A stretch of DNA of 11,526 nt from Acidimicrobiaceae bacterium. GTDB lineage: Bacteria; Actinomycetota; Acidimicrobiia; Acidimicrobiales; RAAP-2. Position numbers and translations under genes: made by a program. This document shows positions 1 through 6,259 of this stretch, piece by piece; within the stretch, counting starts at the first letter, position 1; every line of letters begins with the position of its first letter. The DNA is taken from the NCBI GenBank assembly GCA_003152555.1, contig PMAL01000107.1, positions 2,012 through 13,537 of the forward strand. The letters are read 5' to 3'. The notes beneath the pieces were generated by a model. It had not been told where the DNA came from. It was given only the letters and a program-made list of their open reading frames with translations, and did no database searches.

Positions 1-330
1 TACCGCGACGACTACGAAGCGGCCAACGTGCCCATGATGCCCGTGGTCGCGTCACTACGGCGAACGACCCTGGAGATCCTTGTCTACTCGGTGATCATGT
101 GGGCCGTGACGGTCCTGGTGGGACCCGTGGCCCATTTGGGATGGATTTACGCCATCACCGCGCTGGTGCTGGGCGGACTCTTTGCGTTCTACGCCCTGCG
201 GCTTTATCGCCACGCGCGAAATGACCGCGCCGACGTCGCCGAAGCCATGCGCCTGTTTCATTTCTCGATCACGTATTTGACGGCGCTGTTTGTATTGATG
301 GCCGTGGATGTCCTTGTCCGACACCACTAG
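1..330 (+). CDS. ctaB: Haem O synthase (protohaem IX farnesyltransferase), C-terminal part
   Basis: The 5' end of the gene lies outside the window; 109 codons in frame 1 remain before the TAG stop. CtaB is a membrane prenyltransferase that adds a farnesyl group to haem B to make haem O, the precursor of haem A in cytochrome oxidases. The fragment opens with YRDDYEAANVPMMPVV, which closely matches the conserved YRDDYxxAxVPMLPVV segment of CtaB. Three hydrophobic segments follow, at about fragment residues 25-43, 46-66 and 87-105. The last begins with LFHFSITYLTALF, like the family's usual LFxFSIxYLxxLF ending, so the C-terminus looks intact. The next gene overlaps the last 23 bases in another frame, so the two are probably co-transcribed. 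Identification is by motif recall and is strong. Confidence 0.93.
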   Translation, partial: YRDDYEAANVPMMPVVASLRRTTLEILVYSVIMWAVTVLVGPVAHLGWIYAITALVLGGLFAFYALRLYRHARNDRADVAEAMRLFHFSITYLTALFVLMAVDVLVRHH

Positions 331-883
331 GCCGAAACGGGGACATCCGTCGCCGATGATGTTCGTTTCAATCGGCATTGGCACGGTGCTTGCCGTGGTC
401 CTGATTGTGATTGTCTCGATCCTGACTGGTGGCTCCGTGCAAAACGATGGCGGACTCACGACCAACTTGGTGGGACACAAGGTGCAGACCTTCAGCCTGG
501 CGGGTCTTAACGGCGGCAAGGAGCGCGCGCCGTGGGCGACCGGTCACCCCGGCGTCTTGATATTCTTCGCGAGCTACTGCGGACCGTGCCACAAAGAGAT
601 GCCCGAAGTCGCTGCTTACATCCGCAAACACAGCCCCAGTCCAATCGTCGTACTGGGCGTTGACGCCAGCGACAAACTTTCTTCGGGCCAGGCATTTATC
701 AAACACTCCAAGGTGACGTTTCCCGTGGCCTTTGATCCCAATGACGTGGTCACGAGTGGGATCTTCCAATTCGAGAGCGTGCCCGAGACCGTCTTTGTGT
801 CTAAGGACGGCGTGGTCGAGCAGGTCTATTTTGGCGCCATCCCCGTCAGTCAGCTGAAGAGCGGTATTTCGTCACTGCAGTAA
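308..883 (+). CDS. Membrane-anchored thioredoxin-like thiol-disulfide oxidoreductase (TlpA/ResA/DsbE type)
   Basis: This is a 191-residue protein with a basic N-terminal tail (RPKRGHPS), one membrane segment at about residues 18-40, and an extracytoplasmic thioredoxin fold. The active site is CGPC at residues 91-94 in the context FFASYCGPCHKEMP. A VPET stretch at about 158-161 supplies the expected cis-proline (P159). Such proteins reduce or shuffle disulfides outside the membrane, often for cytochrome c haem attachment or oxidase copper-site assembly. Its overlap with ctaB supports a role in respiratory complex maturation, but the exact substrate is inferred. The ATG at 308 is chosen because it keeps the positively charged tail before the membrane helix. 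The ATG codons at 356 or 359 are alternatives that would leave almost nothing before the helix. No good Shine-Dalgarno sequence is visible. The stop is 3 bases from the convergent ABC permease stop. Confidence 0.85.
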   Translation: MSLSDTTRPKRGHPSPMMFVSIGIGTVLAVVLIVIVSILTGGSVQNDGGLTTNLVGHKVQTFSLAGLNGGKERAPWATGHPGVLIFFASYCGPCHKEMPEVAAYIRKHSPSPIVVLGVDASDKLSSGQAFIKHSKVTFPVAFDPNDVVTSGIFQFESVPETVFVSKDGVVEQVYFGAIPVSQLKSGISSLQ

Positions 884-886
884 CGC

Positions 887-1618
887 TTAATCGAAGCGAA
901 AGGTTCGCGCGGCGAGCAGCGGGGCCAGCACGGCCCACACCGCGAGTGAGATCCAATCGGCGATCGAAGGGGTGCGCCCCTGTCCCAATACGCGATGAAG
1001 CCCATCGGCCATGGCTCCTGGCGGCAGGCCCACCACGATCTTTTGCACAAACGTCGGCAGTGACGTGACGGGCACGACGATGCCCGACACCAAGAGCAGC
1101 ACAAGGTAGAGGCCGTTGCTGGCGGCTAGATTCACCTCGGCACGAAGGCTGCCCGCGAGCAACAGGCCGATTCCGGCGCACCCGGCCGAACCCAAGATCA
1201 ACAGGATCGCCACTTGAAAGCCACCAATCGCGCCGCCGTGGGGATGCCACTTAAGTAGTAGCGCCACGGCCGACAAGACGGCGACCTGCAACAGCTCGGT
1301 CACGAGCACGCCCGCGATTTTTGCGCCGATGAGACGGCGCTGACCGAGCGGCGTGACGTGCAGACGACGCAGCACTCCGAAGGAGCGTTCAAAGCCTGTT
1401 GCGATTGAGAGCGCCACGAGTGACGTGGACAGCACGCACAAGGCCAAGATCCCTGGCGCGATGAAATTAATGCGATGCGCCGCCGGAGAGGCGGTGACGT
1501 GTGTTTGGGAAAAGAAGATCAAGAGCAGGACCGGAATACCAATCGTGAGCAGCAGCGTCTCTCCGCGGCGCACCGTCATCTGCACCTCCGCACGAGTTTG
1601 GGCGACCAGTGCGTTCAT
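887..1618 (-). CDS. ABC-2 type transporter permease
   Basis: This 243-residue integral membrane protein is the channel half of an ABC exporter. About six hydrophobic segments are visible, near residues 22-38, 54-75, 104-122, 134-157, 168-185 and 220-238. Between the second and third lies GFERSFGVLRRLHVTPLG (75-92), the cytoplasmic segment typical of ABC-2 permeases (family pattern: E.. .G.l..L..tPl), which probably contacts the ATPase. The ATG start overlaps the stop of the upstream ATPase gene in an ATGA tetramer (1615-1618), which indicates translational coupling. The substrate cannot be told from the sequence. In mycobacteria a similar ATPase/permease pair lies near haem A synthase genes (Rv1456c-Rv1458c region, from memory). 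The neighbourhood with ctaB here is compatible with that, but orthology is only inferred. Confidence 0.88.
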   Translation of the reverse strand: MNALVAQTRAEVQMTVRRGETLLLTIGIPVLLLIFFSQTHVTASPAAHRINFIAPGILALCVLSTSLVALSIATGFERSFGVLRRLHVTPLGQRRLIGAKIAGVLVTELLQVAVLSAVALLLKWHPHGGAIGGFQVAILLILGSAGCAGIGLLLAGSLRAEVNLAASNGLYLVLLLVSGIVVPVTSLPTFVQKIVVGLPPGAMADGLHRVLGQGRTPSIADWISLAVWAVLAPLLAARTFRFD

Positions 1619-2526
1619 GTCGTGGCGCCGTCTCGTTCGCTGGCGATGAGCTCGAGGTAGCGCTCTTCAAGCGTCGCCCGGGTACGTAGCGCGGTCATGG
1701 CAAGTCCCGCACCCGTGAGGTACGTCGTTATGAGTGCGATGCGCTCGGGCGTCGACACCGCGGCGCAGCGTAGTCGCAGTGGCCCGTCGCGCGTGACCTC
1801 ACAGCCGAGCACACTCGCGAGACCAATCGGGTCGGCCGACGCCGATGTCTCGATGATTATCTCGGGACTTCCGGCGAGGTCGTCCAACGTGCCCTGGACA
1901 ACGACGTGGCCCCTATTCATGATGACGATGCGGTCGGCAAGTTGCTCGGCCTCACCCAGTTCGTGGGTCGTGATGAGAATGGCGCATCCTCGGTTGCGCT
2001 CGCTGCGAACGAGCTCGCGAATCACCTGGCGGCCCTCGGGATCAACAGCGGTCGTGGGTTCGTCCAGTAGCAGAATGCGCGGTCGTCCAATGAGCGCTAA
2101 CGCGAGCAACGTCCGCTGCTGCTCGCCACCACTGAGGCGCCGCCACGGCGTGCGCGCGCAGTGGGTGAGATCAAGCAACGCGAGCAACTCCTCGGGAGCG
2201 CGCGGTGCGTGGTAGTAGGTGGCGGTCAGGCGAAGTACTTGGGCGGGGGACATTGGGAACCACACGCCCCCACGTTGTAATAGCGCTCCGGTGCGCACCA
2301 CGACCTCGCGATGATCACGGTCGGGGTCGAGCCCGCCGAGGCGCACCGAGCCCGACGTGGGTCGGCGAAAGCCCAACAACGTTTCGACGACGGTGGTCTT
2401 GCCCGCTCCGTTGGGGCCGAGCAGCGTGACGACGTCGCCGTAGTCGGCGTGCACGGTGACGTCGTTAACGGCCACCAGATCGCCGAACGTCACTCCTAGG
2501 CTGTTGACTTCAACGGCGTTGCTCAC
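1615..2526 (-). CDS. ABC transporter ATP-binding protein (exporter ATPase)
   Basis: This 303-residue nucleotide-binding subunit pairs with the permease immediately downstream. Its motifs are in the normal order: Walker A GPNGAGKTT at 37-45, Q-loop Q84, signature LSGGEQQR at 131-138, Walker B ILLLDEPTTAVDP at 151-163, and H-loop H188. About 90 residues after the ATPase core form a C-terminal extension common in drug- and antibiotic-type ABC-2 exporters. The reading frame stays open upstream to 2781, but that extension runs antisense through serS and has no ABC character. The GTG at 2526 puts the start just before VEVNSLGVTFG, the normal first strand. A TAGGTT box lies 8 bases before this GTG and no convincing Shine-Dalgarno is visible, so a leaderless message is plausible. 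The stop overlaps the permease start by 4 bases. Confidence 0.92.
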   Translation of the reverse strand: MSNAVEVNSLGVTFGDLVAVNDVTVHADYGDVVTLLGPNGAGKTTVVETLLGFRRPTSGSVRLGGLDPDRDHREVVVRTGALLQRGGVWFPMSPAQVLRLTATYYHAPRAPEELLALLDLTHCARTPWRRLSGGEQQRTLLALALIGRPRILLLDEPTTAVDPEGRQVIRELVRSERNRGCAILITTHELGEAEQLADRIVIMNRGHVVVQGTLDDLAGSPEIIIETSASADPIGLASVLGCEVTRDGPLRLRCAAVSTPERIALITTYLTGAGLAMTALRTRATLEERYLELIASERDGATT

Positions 2527-2534
2527 GACCCTTG

Positions 2535-2540
2535 AACCTA
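2535..2540 (-). promoter_or_regulatory. Candidate -10 box of a leaderless promoter for the ABC exporter
   Basis: On the minus strand the hexamer TAGGTT fits the actinobacterial -10 pattern TAnnnT. It ends 8 bases before the GTG start at 2526, so transcription would begin at or next to the start codon. No clear -35 hexamer is seen about 17 bases upstream. The assignment rests on spacing and on similar boxes before two other genes in the window. Confidence 0.4.
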
Positions 2541-2571
2541 GACGTTCTCTGGAGTCGATACCCCATTTCAG

Positions 2572-2577
2572 TAGGCT
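2572..2577 (+). promoter_or_regulatory. Candidate -10 box of a leaderless promoter for serS
   Basis: The hexamer TAGGCT fits TAnnnT and ends 7 bases before the serS ATG at 2585. That places the probable transcription start at or very near the ATG. The interval contains no strong Shine-Dalgarno sequence. It shares the short 2527-2584 spacer with the oppositely directed box of the ABC operon. A -35 element is not obvious. Confidence 0.42.
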
Positions 2578-2584
2578 GACGGAC

Positions 2585-3892
2585 ATGATTGATCTCGTGC
2601 AACTACGTCGTGAACCGGAATTCGTGAAGGCCTCCCTGGCCCGTCGCGGCGTCTCGACGCTCACCATGGACGAGATCGAGGCCCTCGACGTTGAGCATCG
2701 CCGGCTGTTGCAAGAGACCGAGAGCTTGCGTGCCGAAGTGAACGAGCTGTCGCGCCAAGTAGGCGAGGCGCACCGCAACAAGGATGTGGCGACGGCTCAA
2801 GAACTGACCGCGAAGAGCCGCGTCGTGGGTGATCTGGAGCGTCAGGCCAGTGAAGCCAGTGAATCTACGGGAAATGCCTTGCGCGAGATGTTGTTGATGA
2901 TCCCCAATCTGCCGGCTCCCGACGTGCCCGATGGACTTGATGACAGCGACAACGTGGAACTGCGACGGTGGTGGGTGGGGATGGACGAGGGGCTCGACGC
3001 GCCTACCTACGCGGACTGCCAACGGGTGCCGCACTGGGAAACCGGCGCGGAATTGGGCATTCTCGACCTCGAGTCCGGGGCCAAGTTGGCCGGATCGATG
3101 TTCCCTCTCCTACGCGGCGCCGGCGCCCGACTGCAGCGCGCCCTCGGGTTTTTTGCGCTCGATCGACACCTGGACGCCTACGAGGAGATTCAACCGCCGA
3201 CGCTTGCCTTGACCGAGACCATGATGTCCACCGGCCACCTACCCAAATCGGTGGACGACATGTACTCCATTGCGCGCGACGGCCTGTGGGCGATACCAAC
3301 GGCCGAAGTGCCGCTCACTTCTATGCGACGTGGTGAAATCTTGGACGAAGCGGAGTTGCCCATTCGCCTGACGGCCCAGACCTCGTGTTTTCGTCGCGAG
3401 GCGGGCGCGGCCGGACGCGACACCCGCGGGCTCTTGCGCGTGCATGAATTTGTCAAGGTAGAGCTGTTCAACTACTGCACGCCGGCCCAGGCCGACGCCG
3501 CGTTTGCTGACGTGCTCGCGCGCGCCGAAGCGCTCCTGCAGGCCCTCGGTCTCACCTATCGCGTCTTGTTGCTGTGCACCGGAGACCTCGGGACCTCGTC
3601 GGCTCGCACGTTCGACCTCGAAGTCTTCAGTCCCGGCGTGGACCGCTGGCTGGAAGTCTCGTCGGTGAGTTGGTTCGGTGACTTCCAAGCTCGTCGAGCC
3701 AACGTCCGTTTTCGCACGGCCGACGGATCGATTGAGTTGGTGCACACGGTGAATGGTTCAGCCCTCGCCTGGCCGCGAATCTGGGCCGCACTCGTAGAGA
3801 CCTATCGTCAACCCGATGGCTCCGTGATTCTGCCTGACGTGCTCGCTCCGTACATGGGCGGCGAGACAACGATCTCTACTCGTCCGGTGTGA
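2585..3892 (+). CDS. serS: Seryl-tRNA synthetase
   Basis: This 435-residue class II aminoacyl-tRNA synthetase charges tRNA(Ser) with serine using ATP, in the cytoplasm. The N-terminus MIDLVQLRREPEFVKASL is the usual SerRS opening. Residues 29-103 form the charged, helical arm that reads the tRNA long variable loop. The catalytic core shows the serine-binding TAE at 239-241 (IPTAEVPLT), motif 2 FRREAGAAGRDTRGLLRVHEF at 269-289, CTGDLG at 331-336, and DFQARR at 366-371. Motif 3 is NGSALAWPRIWAALVETY at 390-407 with its arginine R398, followed by the usual QPDGSV..P.VL.PYMGG ending. The frame is open back to 2456, but the family start is the ATG at 2585. The last 17 bases overlap the end of the convergent response regulator gene. 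Motif 3 departs from the common GLAVGRT form but keeps the essential arginine. Confidence 0.97.
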   Translation: MIDLVQLRREPEFVKASLARRGVSTLTMDEIEALDVEHRRLLQETESLRAEVNELSRQVGEAHRNKDVATAQELTAKSRVVGDLERQASEASESTGNALREMLLMIPNLPAPDVPDGLDDSDNVELRRWWVGMDEGLDAPTYADCQRVPHWETGAELGILDLESGAKLAGSMFPLLRGAGARLQRALGFFALDRHLDAYEEIQPPTLALTETMMSTGHLPKSVDDMYSIARDGLWAIPTAEVPLTSMRRGEILDEAELPIRLTAQTSCFRREAGAAGRDTRGLLRVHEFVKVELFNYCTPAQADAAFADVLARAEALLQALGLTYRVLLLCTGDLGTSSARTFDLEVFSPGVDRWLEVSSVSWFGDFQARRANVRFRTADGSIELVHTVNGSALAWPRIWAALVETYRQPDGSVILPDVLAPYMGGETTISTRPV

Positions 3893-4601
3893 TCTCGAAG
3901 CGGTAACCCACGCCGCGCACCGTGGTGATACCGGTGGGGTTCTTGGGATCATCCTCAATCAAGGTGCGTAGACGCTTGATGTGCACGTCGAGGGTCTTGG
4001 TGTCGCCCACGTAGTCACTGCCCCAGACGCGGTCAATCAGCACTTCACGCGTGAGCACCCGACCGGGATTTTCGAGCAGGAGCCGCAGCAGGGCGAATTC
4101 CTTTTTGCGCAACTTGATCTCCTGCCCACCCACGAAGCAGCGTCGGGCGTCCACGTCCATGCGAATACGCCCGGCGTGAATGAGCTCCTGTTCGCCGCCC
4201 CCTTCGTCGTGCACCTCGCGTCGTCGCAACACCGCGTGGATGCGCGCCACGAGTTCGCGCAACCGGTAGGGCTTGGTCACGTAGTCGTCGGCGCCCAGTT
4301 CGAGCATGAGCACCATGTCGACCTCTTCGCCCTTGGCGCTGACGATGATGATCGGTACGTCACTTTTCGCGCGCATGGCGCGACAGACGTCGAGCCCGGA
4401 CATTTTGGGCAGCATCAAGTCAAGCAACACGGCGTCGTAGTTGTTCTTGTCGAAGAGAATGACGGCCTCCTGGCCGTCACGGGCAATCGTGACGTCGAAC
4501 CCCTCGTGATCGAGTCCGACGCTCAAGGCATCAACGAACGACTCCTCGTCTTCGACCACCAGCACGCGGATCCGTTGTTGGGATTTGGCTTTCTTGCTCA
4601 T
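3876..4601 (-). CDS. OmpR/PhoB-family response regulator, RegX3-like
   Basis: This 241-residue transcription factor has a receiver domain at about 11-127 and a winged-helix DNA-binding domain at about 140-237. The acidic pocket is E17-D18-E19. The phosphorylated aspartate is D61 in LLDLMLPKMSG, the switch serine is S88, and the conserved lysine is K110 in VTKPYRLREL. The effector domain has the OmpR-type pattern KEFALLRLLLENPGRVLTRE (167-186), RVW (191-193) and DVHIKRLR...IRGVGYRF-like (VRGVGYRFE at 228-236). The gene follows the histidine kinase with an ATGA overlap (4598-4601), so that kinase is its probable partner. The receiver resembles RegX3 and PhoB, which control phosphate starvation genes. 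The phosphate role is inferred from family likeness and the SenX3-like partner, with no pst or phoU gene in view. Confidence 0.92.
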   Translation of the reverse strand: MSKKAKSQQRIRVLVVEDEESFVDALSVGLDHEGFDVTIARDGQEAVILFDKNNYDAVLLDLMLPKMSGLDVCRAMRAKSDVPIIIVSAKGEEVDMVLMLELGADDYVTKPYRLRELVARIHAVLRRREVHDEGGGEQELIHAGRIRMDVDARRCFVGGQEIKLRKKEFALLRLLLENPGRVLTREVLIDRVWGSDYVGDTKTLDVHIKRLRTLIEDDPKNPTGITTVRGVGYRFEITPDE

Positions 4602-5896
4602 CGCTGGTTCATTGGCAGTTCCAGCGAAAAGGTCGAACCTTCGCCCTCACGAGAGTCCACCAGCACGGTGCCGCCATGATTCTGTGCGACGTGGCGCACG
4701 ATGCTGAGCCCCAACCCGGTGCCGCCAGTCTCGCGGGCGCGACCGGGATCAACGCGATAGAAGCGCTCGAAAATTCGCTCGAGGTCCTTGGACGGAATGC
4801 CCACGCCCTGATCGGTGATGGCAACGTGCACGAATGGACCGATGGCCTCGCCCTCTTCATCGACTGTTGCCTCAACTCGATCAATGCTGACGCCCACCGA
4901 TCCGCCTTCGGGCGAATACACCACCGCATTTTCTAACAGCGCGTGCACCGCAGAGACGAGTTGGCGCCGGTCGCCCACGATCACGAAGTTATTGGCCGAC
5001 TCAACGAAGTCCAGCGTCACCTGGTGCTGCTCCGCGGCCGTGCGAATCCGCTCAATGGCGTCGGCGACGAAAAGCGAGACCGGCACGGGCTCGCGGGAGG
5101 GTGAGCCCTCGCTCTCGATGCGTGAGAGGTCGAGCAAGTCTTCGATGATCCGATTCACTCGGAACGCCTCGGAGTTGATGCGCTGGGCCAGTCGATTAGC
5201 GACCTCGGGATCGCGTTCGAACTGCAAAGTCTCGGCGAGCAAACCCAACGCGCCAATCGGGGTCTTCAACTCGTGCGAGACGTTGGCGATGAAGTCGCGG
5301 CGGATGTCTTCTAAACGGCGACGCTCAGAGACGTCCTCGATGACCGCGAGCACGCCCAACGGTCGCCGTCCGTCGTCAATGACCGAACAACGAATGGTGA
5401 GCGTGCGCCGCGGCGGTCCGTAGATCTCGATGGTGCGCTCGGCCGCGCCGTTGGTCCACCCCTCCGTTAATACACCGGTGACGGCTTGGGCGGCGATGGC
5501 GTCGCCGTAGCGGCTGGCCATGAGAGCTTCGGCCTGGGTGTTGCGAAAGAGCACGTCCCCGCTTTCGTCACAGAGCACGAGTCCCAGCGGCAGTGAGTCG
5601 AGTGAGCGACGGAGCCGGGTCGACTCCGCGCTGGATTCGCCGACCGCGGTCGTCGCGGCGTCGGTCACTTCTTCGAGGTAGCTCAACGCCGATTCAACCT
5701 TGCCGTCGTCGCTGTACGGAGTTACGCCAAGGCGTGAACCGAGCGCGCTGAGCCGTTGGGCAATGGCGCGATGGCCTCGATGACGGTTGATGAAAATGCC
5801 GATGACAATACCGATGATTGCGGCGCCGCCGGCCGCCGCGTAGATCGCAATATTGGGCCAGCGCGAGACGACATTAGGTACAGAAGCGAGAAGCAC
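4598..5896 (-). CDS. PAS-containing sensor histidine kinase, SenX3/PhoR-like
   Basis: This 432-residue membrane kinase probably phosphorylates the regulator encoded just downstream. One membrane helix lies at about 15-36, followed by a basic stretch (NRHRGHR). A short charged linker leads to a PAS domain at about 97-190 (LPLGLVLCDESGDVLFRN). The dimerisation/phosphotransfer helix carries SHELKTP at 207-213, with H208 as the likely phosphorylated histidine. The ATPase domain shows the N box HALLENAVVYSPEGG (318-332, key N323), G1 DQGVGIP (362-368), F box IFERFYR (375-381) and G2 GGTGLGLSI (391-399). Very little protein lies outside the membrane, so the signal is probably sensed in the membrane, by PAS, or through a partner protein, as thought for SenX3. 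The GTG at 5896 is the only suitable in-frame start before the helix. No clear Shine-Dalgarno or -10 box precedes it. Confidence 0.92.
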   Translation of the reverse strand: MLLASVPNVVSRWPNIAIYAAAGGAAIIGIVIGIFINRHRGHRAIAQRLSALGSRLGVTPYSDDGKVESALSYLEEVTDAATTAVGESSAESTRLRRSLDSLPLGLVLCDESGDVLFRNTQAEALMASRYGDAIAAQAVTGVLTEGWTNGAAERTIEIYGPPRRTLTIRCSVIDDGRRPLGVLAVIEDVSERRRLEDIRRDFIANVSHELKTPIGALGLLAETLQFERDPEVANRLAQRINSEAFRVNRIIEDLLDLSRIESEGSPSREPVPVSLFVADAIERIRTAAEQHQVTLDFVESANNFVIVGDRRQLVSAVHALLENAVVYSPEGGSVGVSIDRVEATVDEEGEAIGPFVHVAITDQGVGIPSKDLERIFERFYRVDPGRARETGGTGLGLSIVRHVAQNHGGTVLVDSREGEGSTFSLELPMNQR

Positions 5897-5974
5897 TTAT
5901 TCAGTCTCGCAGAAGATGCTGCGTGGGTGAAGACAGCGACAGTTGTGTTGCCCCTAGCGGAAAGTGAGTTTTCC
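5897..5974. promoter_or_regulatory. 78-base divergent spacer between the kinase operon and the secretion module
   Basis: This is the longest gene-free interval in the window and must hold the promoters, and possibly shared control sites, for both directions. It is less GC-rich than the flanking genes near its right end. No confident -35/-10 pair was found on either strand. On the minus strand, CTTCACC (about 5928-5934) is one mismatch from a single GTTCACC half-site of the actinobacterial PHO-box type, but a second half-site at the expected 11-base spacing is not seen. Control by the neighbouring regulator is only a possibility. Confidence 0.35.
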
Positions 5975-6259
5975 ATGAAGTTTGCTGATGTCTCTCTCCA
6001 TCCCTCCACGGCCGATCTACCCGGCAGCGCCGCATTGCAGTCAATCGCCAACGGAATTGCCTCGTGGGCGCTCATTGGTACGCTCATTGCCCTATTACTG
6101 GGTGCGGGGCTCTGGGCAATTGGCAGCCACACGCAAAATGCTCACCAGTCAATGGCGGGACGGCGGGCCGTCGTGACGGCCCTCGTGGCGGCGGTGTTGA
6201 TCGGCGCGGCTCCCGCCCTGATTAACTTTTTCTTCAAGACCGGACTCAGCGTCAGTTGA
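5975..6259 (+). CDS. Small two-helix membrane protein, VirB2/DUF6112-like (putative pilin-like subunit)
   Basis: This 94-residue protein has two strong hydrophobic helices, at about 29-50 (WALIGTLIALLLGAGLWAIG) and 65-87 (AVVTALVAAVLIGAAPALIN). They are separated by a short polar loop containing GRR at 62-64. A polar N-terminus of about 25 residues without an obvious cleavage site precedes the helices. This size and topology fit the small membrane proteins that begin actinobacterial type IV secretion operons and are compared to VirB2 pilins; family membership is recalled, not tested. The frame is open upstream to 5756, but that part is antisense to the kinase gene and is not hydrophobic. The ATG at 5975 gives a natural protein, and GGAAAG at 5959-5964 is a weak ribosome-binding candidate. 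Its TGA stop overlaps the TTG start of the next gene (TTGA, 6256-6259). Confidence 0.72.
   Translation: MKFADVSLHPSTADLPGSAALQSIANGIASWALIGTLIALLLGAGLWAIGSHTQNAHQSMAGRRAVVTALVAAVLIGAAPALINFFFKTGLSVS

Noticed and set aside
896..908. Hairpin GCGAA-AGG-TTCGC near the convergent gene ends, as a terminator
   Set aside because: The stem is only 5 base pairs, it lies inside the permease codons, and no T-run follows on either strand.
2456..2584. N-terminal extension of serS by 43 codons
   Set aside because: The extension is antisense to the ABC ATPase and lacks SerRS character. The ATG at 2585 gives the standard SerRS N-terminus.
2527..2781. N-terminal extension of the ABC ATPase by 85 codons
   Set aside because: It runs antisense through serS, is serine/arginine-rich and unlike any ABC protein. 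The GTG at 2526 fits the family start.
3981..4679. A 232-codon open frame on the plus strand antisense to the response regulator and kinase genes
   Set aside because: It mirrors a well-supported regulator gene, its product has no recognisable motif, and long antisense frames are expected in GC-biased coding DNA.
5756..5974. Upstream extension of the small membrane protein gene
   Set aside because: It overlaps the 5' part of the kinase gene antisense and adds a polar, low-complexity stretch. The ATG at 5975 is natural.
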